DNA of 64,000 nt from Hydractinia symbiolongicarpus (Eukaryota > Cnidaria > Hydrozoa > Anthoathecata > Hydractiniidae): the NCBI RefSeq assembly GCF_029227915.1, contig NC_079878.1:20237501-20301500 (forward strand), in the 5' to 3' direction. This document shows positions 36,220 through 48,970 of this stretch, one piece after another. The first letter of the stretch is position 1. Each line of letters opens with the position of its first letter. The notes below the pieces were generated by a model. That model was not told the DNA's origin. It saw only the letters and a list, made by a program, of their open reading frames with translations, and ran no database searches. The position numbers and the translations under genes were made by a program.

Positions 36220-39200
36220 TTACAAGGTTTCAATCGGTGAAATATTTGATCCTTTTGTGCGGAATCCGTCAAGATCAGAATTTTAATCTACTTTAGATGT
36301 GTTGAAAGATACTGCCTTGTTTAGCGACAAAGGTGAGCAGGTGAAATGATTCTTTGGGACGGCTATGTATGAACGAGAGACCGAAATCTTTCAAGCAATG
36401 AGATAGTACATATTTTTTTAAACATATTTAACTTTAACTAATGTATGAATTTCTTCTAAGCATTCCATCAAGAAGTCAAATTCACTTTCAATCAACCTTT
36501 AATTCGCACTTTTGCTCTGGTTAACAAAATTTTTAACTTTTTAAGAGAATTGCCTCTATATCTTAAACTTTCTTTATCTCGAACAAATTGTTTAGTCCTT
36601 CGCAAGTTCGAGATAGAGAGAGTCACTGGTATAAAAAACGGAGATTTGTTCGACGCAGTCCTTTTGGAAACCTCGTCCCCACGAATCTACTAATTTTTGA
36701 TAGCCTGATGCGTTCTTTTAGTATAGGCGTAGGAGAGTCCTGGGGCGAGGTTGTTTAAATGGTTTATTTACATATCTTTTTGCGTGGAATGAGATTAAGG
36801 TTTTTAGTGTCCTTTCGTTATTTTCCTTGACAACAAAGTGACTCATCAAAAACCTTGGATTTTTTAAAGTAATCAATCAAAACAAAAATTATGGTTTTTG
36901 TTAATAACCCACAACTTTTGTTGTGGTGTGCATTATGTTTATCAAATTGCATAAGTAGCTACAAAAACATTTATTTTTACTTTTCCCAGAATCACCTTTT
37001 GTTTTGTAAAACATTCTAAAGATAGTTTGTGTTACCATGCCAACTTAAGCTTGTGAGGCAGTAAGCTCACAATAGCAATTCTTTAGACTTACAGGGGACT
37101 TCCCACTTCAAAACAACCTGTTTATATCGAAAATATATCTGGTGTAGATAATGAATTCAATAATTATAAGATTCCTCCCGATCTAGTTTCTCCAAAAAAG
37201 CCTAAACATTTTATTCAAATTTAGCTTTTCTCATCAAATGACCACGCTGCTTTGAAATGGCTGCATTCATAATGGCGCATTTGCTGACGTAATGGAAGTT
37301 ATAATTTACGCAGAATAAGGATCAGAGAAGAGAATATAATAGTACAACCATACGTGATGCAAGAGATGAGTCATCGCATTCCAAGAGAAGAACCTTGGAA
37401 GCAAATTTTTTGGTGTATTTGTTTTCACAGATATATATATAGCTCACAGCTTTTTACACTGAAGATTTTCACCTCTACGCCCTGTCGTGTATTAGCCATA
37501 TATTCAGTCTTTAACTTGTCGCGCAACCTCGTCTCCAGGTATTGTATATCTTATTGAATACGGAAAAAGTCCCTAGGGACGAGGGTGCTTGTTGCGTTCA
37601 GTAAAACGATATTTTTAGGAAAGATTGTAAACTATTGTAGTGAAGGATACAAGCAAATGACCGGCTTGTGGGCCGGATCCCCATGTTTGTTTGTTTTGTT
37701 TTTCAATATTTGAGATTGCGAAAACGAACATCGTGCTAATATCAAAAATAAAAAAAAGCCCTGGGAAAGACGTTGACGGTTTGTTACTACAAAACGGCAA
37801 CATGTATATAAAAAGGCTTATAAGAAAGAAATGCTTTTTTATCAGAACCAGTAAAATTTGTTTTGCGACTTGATGTTCTTATTTTTGCAGAGCATATTTT
37901 AGCCCACTAGTGAGAACATAACTTCCAACCTCTTTCCCAGCGCCTGTTGTCTCTTTTTAGATGACCGGAAAAAGACATGTTCGTTCGTCTTGCCGTCCCT
38001 ATATAAATAGAGACAATTAGCGCTGGGAAAGAGGTGGCATAACCTCACGATTCAGCCTTATTTACAGAATGTGTTTATAAACAGCGCCGTAATGCCAATA
38101 TGAGTATTACTTCGCAGTCATTAGATCTATATTATAATACCCGTACACGTCTGCCTGTAACGCAAAATAGTAACTGCAGTACCGAGACACACGAAATACG
38201 GTAAATAAAGGACGGGTGAACCCGTGGATGTATCCACGGGCCACTGACTAGTATGACAAAAGAAACAAACGCATTTAAAAAAAATATTTATTAGAGAGAA
38301 TGTTACATGTTGTTCCTATCTTATGGCAAAATTTAGACTTTTTTTCGTTTCATAAGCATTGATTTGAGCTTTCCTTATTTTGTTGCAATTTTAAGTCACA
38401 ATTTTGTTTTCCCTGGACCTATAGAACCACACTTTCATATGATCAATTATAACTTTCCTCAGTCTCATGACGAAGACAATTTTTTCCTGGTTAATCTCAG
38501 CCAGCACCTAAAATTGTTTTTAATAATAAAAAATTTTACAGACAAGACAAAAAAGATGTATACGGTGTAAAGTTTTAGAGTGCGAAAATATTCGTGTAAA
38601 TAAAAAAGAAGTGTAAATATGTAACTAAATCTTTGATTTTTAAAATTTTTAATAGTCTAAAATTTGCTTTATGTTCTCCCTGTACAAAAAGTTCACTTTT
38701 GACCAAATATTTTTCTTCTTACACAAAATTAGAGATATCAAAATAGCGTTAATGATGGACAGTTTTCTTATCTAAGCATGTTGAGTTAGATAGCACATTT
38801 TCTACTCATCTAAATCCTTAAAAAAGTGTTTACAATGATGATAAGGTCTCGTAACACCAACATAAATATCTTCTATAAACACATTTGTCTATGATTCCTA
38901 CAGAATCCAAACAAACCACACAGAAAACAGTAGCCTGGGTTGGATTTAGTAACTGGAGATTTAAGTCATATAGTTTTGTTAAACTTACTTCTATCCACTG
39001 ATAAAAATACAATTTCGCCTAACAAATGTCACCATATATCGATTTTTCCACTAGCCAAGTAAAGTGTTATTGTTACTACGCATTGAAACCTCCGTGAATA
39101 AATACCTGTACTTAAATTATTTTAAAATTATTTAAAACTAGAATTAAAGATAGATGCATGCTTGACACTCCTTTAGAAAACTAAATTAATGATAGACTAC

Positions 39201-39827
39201 AAAGAGATTCATATCAGAAGCCAGCTTTTAACATCAATAACTGGATTTCGAAAGTTTTAAAATTAATTTTTACTACATAAATATATCTTTTTCCAACAAC
39301 CACAAACTTTGTAGCTTTCGTATTTCGTAACACTCGCTCTTTTATATTTTATTAATTCTTATAATAATTCACTAACTGCATGAAATATAGAATATAATAA
39401 GCTTACCATCCTGCGTGTTTTTTTGCTTACAAGAAAAATCCAACGCCTTTTACGTGTTGCAACTTGTTTTGTTCATTCGGCTAGTTCAACAAACAAGGGA
39501 ATTGTCTGCGTTTTCTTAGAACATTATAATATAGAATAACAACTATTGTGTTTGTACGTTTGCGCATGTGCACCTTGATGGGGATTTCCCCATGGGGATT
39601 TCCCCATGGTGATTTTCCCTTGAACTTACGCATACGTAATTAACGCAGATGAAAAAAGTACAAGTGTATTTTTAAAGAGCAATCGATTTACCTTGTGTCC
39701 AGCCTTCCAAAACTATTTATGAATATAAGTAGGAGTGTTATTCTGCACGTGCATGTTCGTAACGTTTAATATGGCAGCCATTTGTTGTGTTTTGGATAAA
39801 GAGAAAATGTTTAAAGCAAGGAGTTAG
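36220..39827. repeat. Triplicated upstream segment, copy 2
   Basis: It is a direct, diverged copy of 24000-27116 (gtcaagatcagaattt, gtgttgaaagatactgcc, cttaccatcctgcgtg, tttccccatggtgatt). It sits 2.7 kb upstream of gene C. Within it are a foldback at 37928-38035 and another loosely paired element at about 36670-36762 (aacctcgtccccac ... ctggggcgaggttg). A short terminal frame (39771-39827) is shared with the other copies. There is no real gene. Confidence 0.65.
37928..38035. mobile_element. Foldback element, 'acctctttcccagcgc' family
   Basis: The left arm acctctttcccagcgcctgt is mirrored by acaattagcgctgggaaagaggt at the right end, with tgtctcttttt/agagaca inside the arms. A related foldback lies at 53968-54039, and looser members are at 36670-36762 and 37520-37595. 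It has no coding capacity. Confidence 0.7.
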
Positions 39828-40380
39828 GGCCCCCCTAGACGATAAAATTATTCGAGTATAGTTACTAAATATGGTAACAGAAAAATATTGCAAAAATTTA
39901 CATTTAATTTACATTGTGAGTTATTCAATAAATTATTCCTCGTCGGTCGAATTTGTTACGTCAAAGTCTCATTCATTCTGCACAGTTTCACTTCAAAAGT
40001 GAAACTTTACAGCATGGTAATTCTGTACAAGTTGCTAAATGTGGGGCCACATGTATGGTGGTCCATGGATATCAACGTAAAAAAGCAATAAAATGAATAA
40101 ATGTTGAAAAAAATCGTTCTTAGAAGTTCTTTTTTTCTTTAATTATTATTTTAATTTTATTATTTTTTTTAATTATTATTTATTTAAAGAAAAAATATAT
40201 AAAGTCAAAACAAAATTGTTGTATTGTTTATCTTTCTTTTCTTTTTCTTTAAAATGAAACCGTCGACGTGGCCCATGAGTATCAAAATCAAGATCACCGG
40301 GAAGTTCCCCTTCACAACGCTGATCTGCTTTATACGCGTAACTTATGCAGGGCTTGTTGAAATGAGACAACGTGGCTGAT
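39828..40380. other. Intergenic DNA, AT-rich
   Basis: It contains a T/A-only patch (about 40128-40200) and a short frame (39888-40091) with no recognisable domain. Nothing else was seen before the integrase relic. Confidence 0.3.
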
Positions 40381-41478
40381 TGGCGCAAAGATATTTCTTT
40401 GCATGAGGAACTGAAATGTTAGGTGGAACAGAATATGAAACGGTCAAAAATAGTTGACTTTGTTCGAAAGAAGTATCCACAATACTGCTGGACTGTTCCA
40501 ACCTTAGCCAGGCGATTGAAATTTTTTCAAATAAAGTATGTCGACAATGCAACGCCTTTACCAACTGTTAAGGAAGCCGTTTAATGTGAGTTGCAAGGTC
40601 CTGGCAAATTACTAGGACATCGCGCCATGAATCATAAACTCAGAACGGAACACCATATTTGTGTACCTAGGAATCTTGTAGCAGATGTGTTATTCGATTT
40701 AGATCCTGATGGAATGGGGTATAGAAATGTGAAAAAAAGAAAAAAACTCTGAAAAGACCGTTTATTTCTGATGGGCCAGGATGGACTTTTTCTATTGATG
40801 GGCATGACAAAATGATGGGATATCAAAATTCGACATTTCCTCTCGCCGTGTATGGTTGTCTAGACACGTTTTCCAGAAAAATAATTTTTTTTAAAGTATG
40901 GACGTCGAACTCTGACCCAAATTTGATTGGAAAAATTCTACACTGAGTATCTTCTAGAAACAAAGAAATTGCCTATGTATTTACGCATGGATCGTGGAAG
41001 CGAGACTGGAGTAATACATGCATACTTAGTTGACAAATTCTGTGATCTGGAGGACAGCACTAAGTGTATTGAGTATGGGAAATCAACCTCTAACAAAATA
41101 GAAAGATGGTGGCAGGATTTGCATGAACGGTTCGAAAAATACTTAAAGGAGCAATGTATGGTCTTACTATTATCCCATTTGTATGACCCGAGTTGCACAT
41201 TCGATCGTAAAATGCTATCCTATATTTTCATTCCTGTATTTCAAAGAGAATGCGATACATTTTGTCGTATGTGGAACTCTCATCGCATAAGGCATCAATC
41301 AGGATTAGAATTACCAACTGGAATACCTAATAACATGTTTTCATTCCCAGAAAAATATAACGCTGAGGACAAACATATCAACATAACTGAGGAGTCTTTG
41401 GATAGTCTTAAGTCTTATGGGTACGAGGTTGCCAAAACGTTCAGCACAAATTATTCACACAGAACTCTCCAAGCGTAA
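40381..41478 (+). pseudogene. Integrase core-domain transposon pseudogene
   Basis: The relic reads in pieces. VRKKYPQYCWTVPTLARRLK comes first, then a stop after PLPTVKEAV. GPGKLLGHRAMNHKLR and VPRNLVADVLFDLDPDGM follow. SIDGHDKMMGYQNSTFPLAV carries the first catalytic Asp, and YGCLDTFSRK follows. A frameshift in an A run near 40925-40935 comes next, then the open frame 40927-41478 with MYLRMDRGSETG (second Asp), STSNKIERWWQDLHERFEKY (with the Glu), and NSHRIRHQSGLELPTG. The order fits the DDE integrase core of a transposon family common in invertebrates and fish. Stops at about 40423 and 40582 and at least two frameshifts make it dead. Its detached 3' tail recurs at 27519-27630. Confidence 0.8.
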
Positions 41479-41519
41479 ACAAAATTCAAGAATTAATGCA
41501 TAGATACATATATATATGA

Positions 41520-42789
41520 GGTTAGATAGCGGACAAATTCAATATGTCAAATTCATAAGTCAATTTATCCAATTGACATTCAATTCATTAAATTACAATA
41601 TCTATTCCCACATAATCGGTCGTGAAATTGGAAGTTGAGATAACAAATCGAGACTGTTTTTGAGACATTTCGAAGAATTACAAATTCGTCAACTTAAAAA
41701 ATCAATGGAATTGTTTGACTCTCAAAGTCGTGTATAACTTTCAGCCAAGGTCAGTCTTGATAATCTGACTTCACAGCCGACTTTGTATTCCGGTCTGTGG
41801 TTTGTACCGTGTTCTCCTAAAGCACTCCACCTTTGTGTTTAAAGTTTGTAAAACGGCGGAAGCGGGAAAGGCCACAACAAACCAAAGCGAAAGTTATTTA
41901 GATTTCATCGAAGACTCTCTTCCATTACAGCAGAGAGCAAGAGAACAAGAACAAGCAAGACCTCAGAAAAAAACGAACGATTCTTCCTCGCCTCGTAATA
42001 TAATATTCCATGCGAGATGCGGTGTAATCTAACAACTTTTTCGTGCATGTGCCTGCATTAGCATTACTCAAATTTTGTATAAAATAATCTATATTTCTTA
42101 AAACATATGCCTGGAAAGTTTCAGCATCAGGTGAAACACGAGGATTTGTGTTCGCTATATTGATTTATGAACATCACGTGAAACATGACTAAGTAATACG
42201 CTAAGTAATACTAAGTATACACTGACAAATATTTTTACAATTTTGAATTTTACTTCATATTTACAATAATATAAAAAAATCTTGCAAATTAGTTGTTGTT
42301 TTGGAGGACAGTTCACAATAGAAATATAACTTTAGTTTATACAATTTAAAAAGTTAGAAAAAAAGAAAATAATTCGTGCCATATATTTTTGCAATGTAAA
42401 ACAGGTATTAACACTACAAATGTTATAATCAATTTACCGACCACAGTAATCTTTAAAAAATTACATTGTATTCTTCAGACCGATTCTTGTTTACCTTGGA
42501 CTGAAGTATTTCGAATCGAAGAATATTAAGTGGCGGAAAAATACCTGAAACTTGATTGTTTTAATGACTCTCAATTTGAAACAACGATGTTGATACACAA
42601 ATTTGATTTCAATATCTATCTTTCAATTTGAATGACACTATTTCAAACTGTTTGTTGAATTGACATATCAATCTTCAAATTGATGGTTTTCAATCTTCAA
42701 TTTGATAGTCGCAATGTTAAATTGATTAATCAAACTACGCTTATTGACTTATCAATTTGACATATTGAATTTTGTCCGCTATCTAACCC
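41520..42789. mobile_element. 1.27-kb non-autonomous element with about 46-bp TIRs
   Basis: The left end ggttagatagcggacaaatt (continuing caatatgtcaaatt) is mirrored by the right end ending aattttgtccgctatctaacc. Inner sequence repeats words such as caatttga and its inverse many times. A frame at 41802-42032 has no recognised domain. It lies just after the integrase relic. The word catagata occurs near both outer ends, but a clean target duplication was not found. Confidence 0.7.
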
Positions 42790-43148
42790 CATAGATATAC
42801 ATACAGAGATTTTTTCTAAAGTGCCCATTGACAACTAAAATTCACTTTGGAAGACTGACGGTAAAACTCAAAACTTCAAAATTAATATTTTATGCTTTTC
42901 ACGAAATGCTCTAGTTGCCAATGTTGCTAATCGCGAGAATATGTTCTCGCGAATTTTTGTCAATCTTTCATTCGCGAAATTAAATTTAGGCAAAATTCAA
43001 TTTTTCAAAATCTGGGGGTTTAGCAAAATTTGGGGACAATGAGCCATTGTGTTTGCGTGAATTAACCAATTTTTGACCTGATTCGCACCTTGATTATTTA
43101 TCTATAGATTAAAAATATTTTCTTTCGCCCACAATTTGAAAGCTGTAG

Positions 43149-43301
43149 AAGGAGGGAAAAGTCATTAGTGTAACTGCTTATCCAAGTCTTGGGGACTCTA
43201 ACGTCAATGGCAGACTTGAGGATTTCTCTGATCAAATTAGTTGGGACGTAGATGCTGATGAAGGACGAAATGCCTTTAACTATTTCATGAATAATCGTTA
43301 A
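43149..43301 (+). other. Candidate terminal exon, unknown protein
   Basis: After an acceptor-like gaaagctgtag the frame is open for 50 codons to the TAA at 43299-43301. It reads KEGKVISVTAYPSLGDSNVN, then GRLEDFSDQISWDVDADEG, ending NAFNYFMNNR. The amino-acid mix is coding-like and acidic. No upstream exon or family was recognised. It may be a transposon remnant or chance. Confidence 0.25.
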
Positions 43302-43828
43302 CTTATGATACTCGATTTTATCTTTGTGAAAATTTGTTTGATAAGAATAGGCTGGGATTTCAGATTAAAACAAAAGAGTATATTGTTTATAACAGCAGAG
43401 AAATAAGAATAATGACTAAACTGGTTCGAAAATTTGTATTCTATAAGCAATAAGTGTGTTACTCATTTAACTCTCGCGAAAATACATTCCGTTGAGGTAA
43501 TTTCATTCTTTGAGTCTAAGTTCTTAAAAAAATTTAATGGGCATTGTGCAATAACTGTGTGTTATTTGTATGATAATGCCCTTTTATAAATCGCAAAGTA
43601 TATTTCGTTAAAATGCTTTTTTTTACACAATAGCGCATACTTTACCTTGTTTCCTACTTGTTCTTGATTTTTTTAGTGCATTTAGAAAATCTTTCTTATT
43701 TTATCACTAGTTAAATCGCAAACATAAGGCTAGAAAAAACAGTTAGCTTGGCTGTGGTAATCGATTATAGTGTGATTCCTTAGGCGAAGTAGTAATGCAA
43801 GAAAGAAAAAATTGACTCGGAATTAATA

Positions 43829-44625
43829 CAGTAGACTCCCGGTTATTCGAAGCCTCAAGGGGGATAAGAATTTACTTCGAATAACCGGGAGTTCGAATAA
43901 CTGAAAAATTCGTTTTCCCGCCAGATTTTCAACTTAACCTTAATGGGATGGACTTTTCTTAAGTAATTGAGGCATTGTGGTTCAGTTGAGCGTGTAAACA
44001 CAAAGAATTTTTACTTTTTGAAGAAAGAATAAATTTGAACAAATTGTTAACAGGTTTTAAAATATGAAAGTTATAAAGAAAATGTATCTAGTAAATATAA
44101 GATATTGTTGGTCATTTGCCTAAAGGAAAAACAGGAAAATTTGCCAAAACGATATTTTACTTTCTGAAGTCAGAGATGTTGTGTACTTGCAAAGTAAAAG
44201 TGACAGGGAAAAGAACTAACTTTGGAGATGATAAGGGATTGAGGATCCCCTGTTTGCTTCAATTCTCTGGACCGAAGGAGAATATTGAACTTTTGAAGAA
44301 ATTGCTTGAAGAGTGTAAATAGCCATGAATATTGAAACCTGATTTTTTGAAGAAAAAAAGTGTCTTAATCGCAGAAAATCAATGTTCTCACTCGACGATC
44401 TCCCAATAAGAAAAATTCGAATAACTGAGGGTGACTTAGCCTATAATTGGCCCCAAGGGGAATAAAAATCACTTCGAATAACCGAATTATTCGAATAACT
44501 GAAGTTCGAATAACCGAGAGTGTTTTTGCCTGAGTTGGGTAAACAGATCCAAGGGGAACGCCATCTCACTTCGAATAACCGAATTATTCGAATAAGTGCA
44601 GGTTCGAATAACCGGGAGTCTACTG
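43829..44625. mobile_element. Pogo/Tigger-like element with TA duplication
   Basis: TA|CAGTAGACTCCCGGTTATTCGAA at the left is mirrored by ttcgaataaccgggagtctactg|TA at the right. The word ttcgaataac is repeated in both orientations inside each end. CAGT ends with a TA target are the mark of pogo/Tigger-type Tc1-mariner elements. Length is 797 bp, with no transposase. An internal frame at 44098-44322 is described separately. A diverged, inverted relative is at 33845-34511. Confidence 0.85.
44098..44322 (+). pseudogene. Captured or residual ORF inside Tigger-like element
   Basis: After an in-frame TAA the frame reads DIVGHLPKGKTGKFAKTIFY, then FLKSEMLCTCKVKVTGKR, and ends LLKKLLEECK before a TAG. 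There is no ATG at its head. The VGHLP opening and the closing helix recall HIRAN-like fragments seen near invertebrate transposons, but that link is from memory and weak. The clean 74-codon reading suggests it was coding until recently. Confidence 0.4.
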
Positions 44626-44659
44626 TAGAATAGAAATAATAATGGCTATACCTTCTGAG

Positions 44660-45230
44660 TTTAAGAATTTAGGAATTTTAACCATAGATATACTGCACCG
44701 TTTTGAGGTTGATAAATCTGGAGTGGAAGTGGCTTTCCCAAATGATATAAAATTTGGTGCAGTTTTAGTATACCCTAAGAAGAACAAAATGGTGGCAATA
44801 ATTTTTTGCTTAGGTCATCACTTTTTTGTGACGTCATTAGTAACTCGAAAATTGACCACAATACCATGGTCTGCTTTAAATCATATTCCACAAGTTCTAA
44901 AACGAACTTCAATCACTTATCATAACTTCACAAGACGATTCTCCCTGACGAAATAAAGCTATTGTATAAGCTTCAAGTTCTAATAATGTCAACGAAGATT
45001 GATAGACTTTATTGATTAATTTAAAGGGCTAGTTTCAAGTAATATCATTTCATCGATGGTTCTAGGAATTATGGAAACTAAAAATTTGGCAGGCAGGTGT
45101 CTAATTGCAAGTTATGGAAAGTCATATTAAAAAATTGGTATATTTGGGATTAAGCCTATCCATTCCCGAGCTATTGGGGGAAATATAGCGCCGGCAAAAA
45201 TGTCCTAACCCCATAACAAGTTTATATTAG
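44660..45230. repeat. Diverged relative of the TTAA-flanked element
   Basis: The order of words matches 15030-15620: aacaaaatggtggcaataa vs aacaaaatggcagcaataa, then tttttgtgacgtcat vs tttctgtgacgttat, then ggcaggtgtctaat vs tgcaggtgtctaat. The ends are not preserved. The frame 44642-44956 lies inside this repeat and is not credited as a gene. Confidence 0.55.
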
Positions 45231-47584
45231 GTTGTAAGTCATGGACCGTGTTCGTCGCGAATTAGACAATTCCAAATACCGTCCTTTCCTCGAAATAAGT
45301 TCTCCAAACATGAATCAACAACTGTTTGTCAAAGATACACGATCCTATACATTTTCTTGATCAGCATTTTAAGATCTACACGATGAAGGCAACAGGTATA
45401 CAAATGTTTTTTAAAAAAATTGTGTTTTGGGGCAGGTCCTTGCTGACGTCAACAAAATTTTTAAACCCTTATATCTCCTTAGTCGTCCGTCGAAAACATT
45501 TGATCCTATAGATTATTTTGATCATGCGTTTCAGCCTCTACCCATTACAGACAACAAAGAAACTAAATTTCGCCAATTTCTTTTTTGTATCTGCACTGCT
45601 GACGTCTAAAACAACCTATTTTATAATTGTGCTTCTGCCTAAGTGGATTTCTCCACGGGCCTTATCGACTAGTATATAAATAAAAATATTTATCACGTGT
45701 TAATTAACATTTTTTCTATTTCAATCTTTAACCTTTTCTTGTTTGATAATTTTGTGTGTATTGACTTATGTCCATCACTTTTTTATGGAGCAGACCAAAA
45801 CATTCAGTCTGGTTTTGGAAATCAACACTAGCATCATGAACTTTTATTCAACATCAATTTGCCTTTTTTTTAAATCAGATAAAATAGTTTCCCTTTAACA
45901 TTTAAAGTTTGTCTGATAATTCGAATCCTGATAATTCGACTTTAAATTATTCAAACAAATGACTTTCCCTCGTGAGGCCATATTCTATAAGGGAATTCGA
46001 TTAAAAGTGCCGGCGACACAGAGGAGCCACAAAACGGTGTGCAACATGGTTAAGAGCTGAAAAAAATTGGATCCCAGGCCTCCCAAAATGACCTTAAATT
46101 ACTTCGTTTTAGCTGCTTTTCAGTTTAAATCACAGGAATAACACAGTTATATTTCAATACTTCGGTGTGAGTATTAGGCTGTCCAATCATTTCCAGAGTT
46201 TCTGTGTTAAACCATTCAAAGTCTCGGATGTCCGTATTAAATATGACAGCTGAATAAACAAAAAAATAGATTTTATTAACAATCCACAAAGAAAAAGATA
46301 AAATCCTCTAGTATGGTATTAACTTGGCAGTCAAGATTTCTGTCGATTATTAATTGCATTAAATTAACCTCCCCCTGTTTTGAAGTTTTGTGTGTTTCGG
46401 GTAGAAAATCGTCGATCGGACGATTAATTTAAAATCATAATTGGGAATTTTATTTCGGGGGCGGAATGAGAATTTAATTTTGATGGCGAAATGAGAATTT
46501 AATTTCCGTCTCTTGTCTACCCTTTATAATAGTTTACATAACTTCGACAAAAATGAAACTCATTTCCGTGTTGATTTTTTGTCAGCATAAGAGGTTATTT
46601 AGATGAAAGTTGATGTCAGGGAAGAAATGAAACGAAAGTCATGCCGATATGAAATTATTTACATTTTACATGAAGGTTCATTTCAGAGGCGAGAAAAAAA
46701 TTTAATTTTAAGGGTGGTCATTGTCAAACGGTCGGTTGCGAAGAAAAACATGACGATTTCAACATGGCGCCAGTGGGAGAAACATGATTTACAATTTTTA
46801 TTAGTCATAGCGAGTTTCCTATCTTCAGTTTTATAACGTTTGGCTGTGATTCAGACATCAATACTTTCAAACTTGATTGCTAAAATTAGCTAAAGAAGAA
46901 CAAAAGTCTTAAAAGGTTAGTTTACCATCTAGCTGAATGTTGAAGACTACCCCATAAACCATGTTGTTAAAGAGTTTATTTCGTTATTTAGGTTGAAAAA
47001 TGCCGTTGGTAAACTAACAACAGACAGTTAACCTATACAACTATTGCTATATCCAGCTGACTATTTTTCAAAATCCTAGAAAATATTAAGTTTTGAATTC
47101 AAAGTCTTCTACAGTGTAGTTCGGTTGGCGATAAGCAGTCTTAAAGAAATGCCTTTTGTATATCTATACACTGTTTCTCCTTATGCTTTCAGAGTTTTGG
47201 CAACCTCGTACGCACAGTTTTATCTATCAAAATTCATAATCAATAAAACGACTATAATGACCCGTCCCTGCGAAGTGTCAGCTTACCTAAAATGCTTGGA
47301 CTATGACTAGCTGCCTAAATTATGCGTGAATGAAAGAAGAAGTAACCAACCTTGTTCCTAGGGGACGGCGCGAATACAAAAATACATAAACGGGTCTCGG
47401 GGACGAAGTTGAGAAGTACCAGATTTAAAATAGGGAATTTCAGGAGTGGATTGTTATGCTGTTTAGGTTGTCTAAGGGCGGTAAAAGGCCGTGATGCCTG
47501 TAGTAAAGCTCAAAACGCTTCCCTGCTTCCCACTCCCTCTTACTTGATATAATCTTGCACAGTAACAGTTATTTGAACGATTCT
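45231..47584. other. Intergenic DNA, no gene supported
   Basis: Short frames occur at 45326-45511, 45427-45609, 46603-46836, 47125-47310 and 47352-47552. None has a domain or splice context. About 45700-45850 resembles about 4560-4975. About 45910-45960 has Tigger-like 'ataattcga' words. About 47345-47415 holds a loose foldback of the aaccttgttcctagggga type. Confidence 0.35.
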
Positions 47585-48970
47585 TCAGTACTCTGCTTTA
47601 AGCGTTTTGTTTTCCAAAACACTACAAATGACTGCCATATTGAAGTTATAAACACGTGAGTGTAGAATAATAATCTTATGCATCTTTTCCAGCTGCGTAA
47701 TTGATCAAAAGGCACTCCTGCGTAGTAGTAGAAGCTTGGGCACAAGATTGATAGTTTTTTTGTCTAAAAATACACGATTGTATCCTTTATTCATCTGCTT
47801 TTAATACGCATGCGTACATACTAAATATCAAGGGATACCACCATGGGGAAATCACCATATATGTGTAAAACAAGTTGCGACACGTAAAAGACGTTTGATT
47901 TGATTTTTCTTGTAAGCAAAGCAACACGCAGGATAGTAAGTTTATTATTTTCTATATTCTATGCGGTTAGTGAATTATTATAAGAATATAAGAGTAAAGT
48001 ATAAGAGAGTGAGTGTTGTATTTGATTAGTGTGGTAAAATACTAAAGCTACAAACTTTGTGGTAGTTAGAAAGAGATTAATTAATGTATTAAAAATTAAT
48101 CTCAAAAAACAAAATCGAGATATTAATGTCAAAGCTGGCTTCTCATTAAATATCTTTAGTTATCTTTGTAATGTATCCGTAATTTAGTTTTATAAAGGGG
48201 CTCAAGCCTGCATCTAGCATCTTGGTTTTGTTAATCTTAAAGGAGGGGTGAACTTGACCAAACCAAGCTAGTCAGTCTGGTCTTTAAAAAAACGATATCA
48301 AGTTTAAGTATAAACGAAGGTTCAAAAATGATGTTACTACTACAGTATTTAAAATGTTTTGGTTATCTTGAGTTAAAGATCTTATTTTTGATGTTTACTG
48401 GGCAGTTCAGCCAAAATCTACTTATTTTCACCTCACACATCCATGAAAATACTGTAAAAATGTTGCTAGAGAGATATATAGATACTTAGTTGGGAAATAT
48501 AGTTATTTATTTGTTATTATGGTTTTTATTTTTGGTATTTAGAAATATTTTTTTTCTCTTTCGATTAAAATTTATTTTGTGGATGCCACAACATAGTTTC
48601 TTTTTTCTCCCTTCCCTTAAAATAAGTAGACTGCTTGGAAGGGTCGGACCTAGTTCTAGGTAGGAAATACCGAAAATGTCCTAGGCAGGGCATTCCATGC
48701 TTTTATTGTAAAACAAATTCTCCAGCAAGTGGAAAGCATGAGTGATACTTGCTAAGTATTATAAAACAGAAAACATAGGTATAAATCAACGGAGATTTCA
48801 AAATGTGGCAACAACTGCAATATACTTAGCTAACTAAAAAAGAATGAGTAAGGAAGTTGATATGTGTCTACTGCTGTTAGACTAAATTGTACTTTTGTCA
48901 GTTCACAACAGGTCTTAGAATTTAGTTTAACAGAACCACACGACTTAAATCTTCTGATTGTTAAAGTAGA
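47585..48970. repeat. Triplicated upstream segment, copy 3 (inverted)
   Basis: The reverse complement aligns to about 25750-27090 and 38950-39825: ccaccatggggaaatcacc, caacacgcaggatagtaag, and taacagcagtagacacatatcaactt on the reverse strand. It ends at the short minus-strand frame 47585-47638. It lies 1.6 kb upstream of gene D, which is also inverted, so segment and gene moved together. Confidence 0.65.

Noticed and set aside
41802-42032. Gln/Arg-rich 76-codon frame
   Set aside because: It is inside the 1.27-kb inverted-repeat element with no recognised domain; kept only as part of that element.
44642-44956. 104-codon plus-strand frame beginning MAIPSEFKNLG
   Set aside because: It runs through a diverged copy of the TTAA-flanked non-coding element, so it is unlikely to be a gene.
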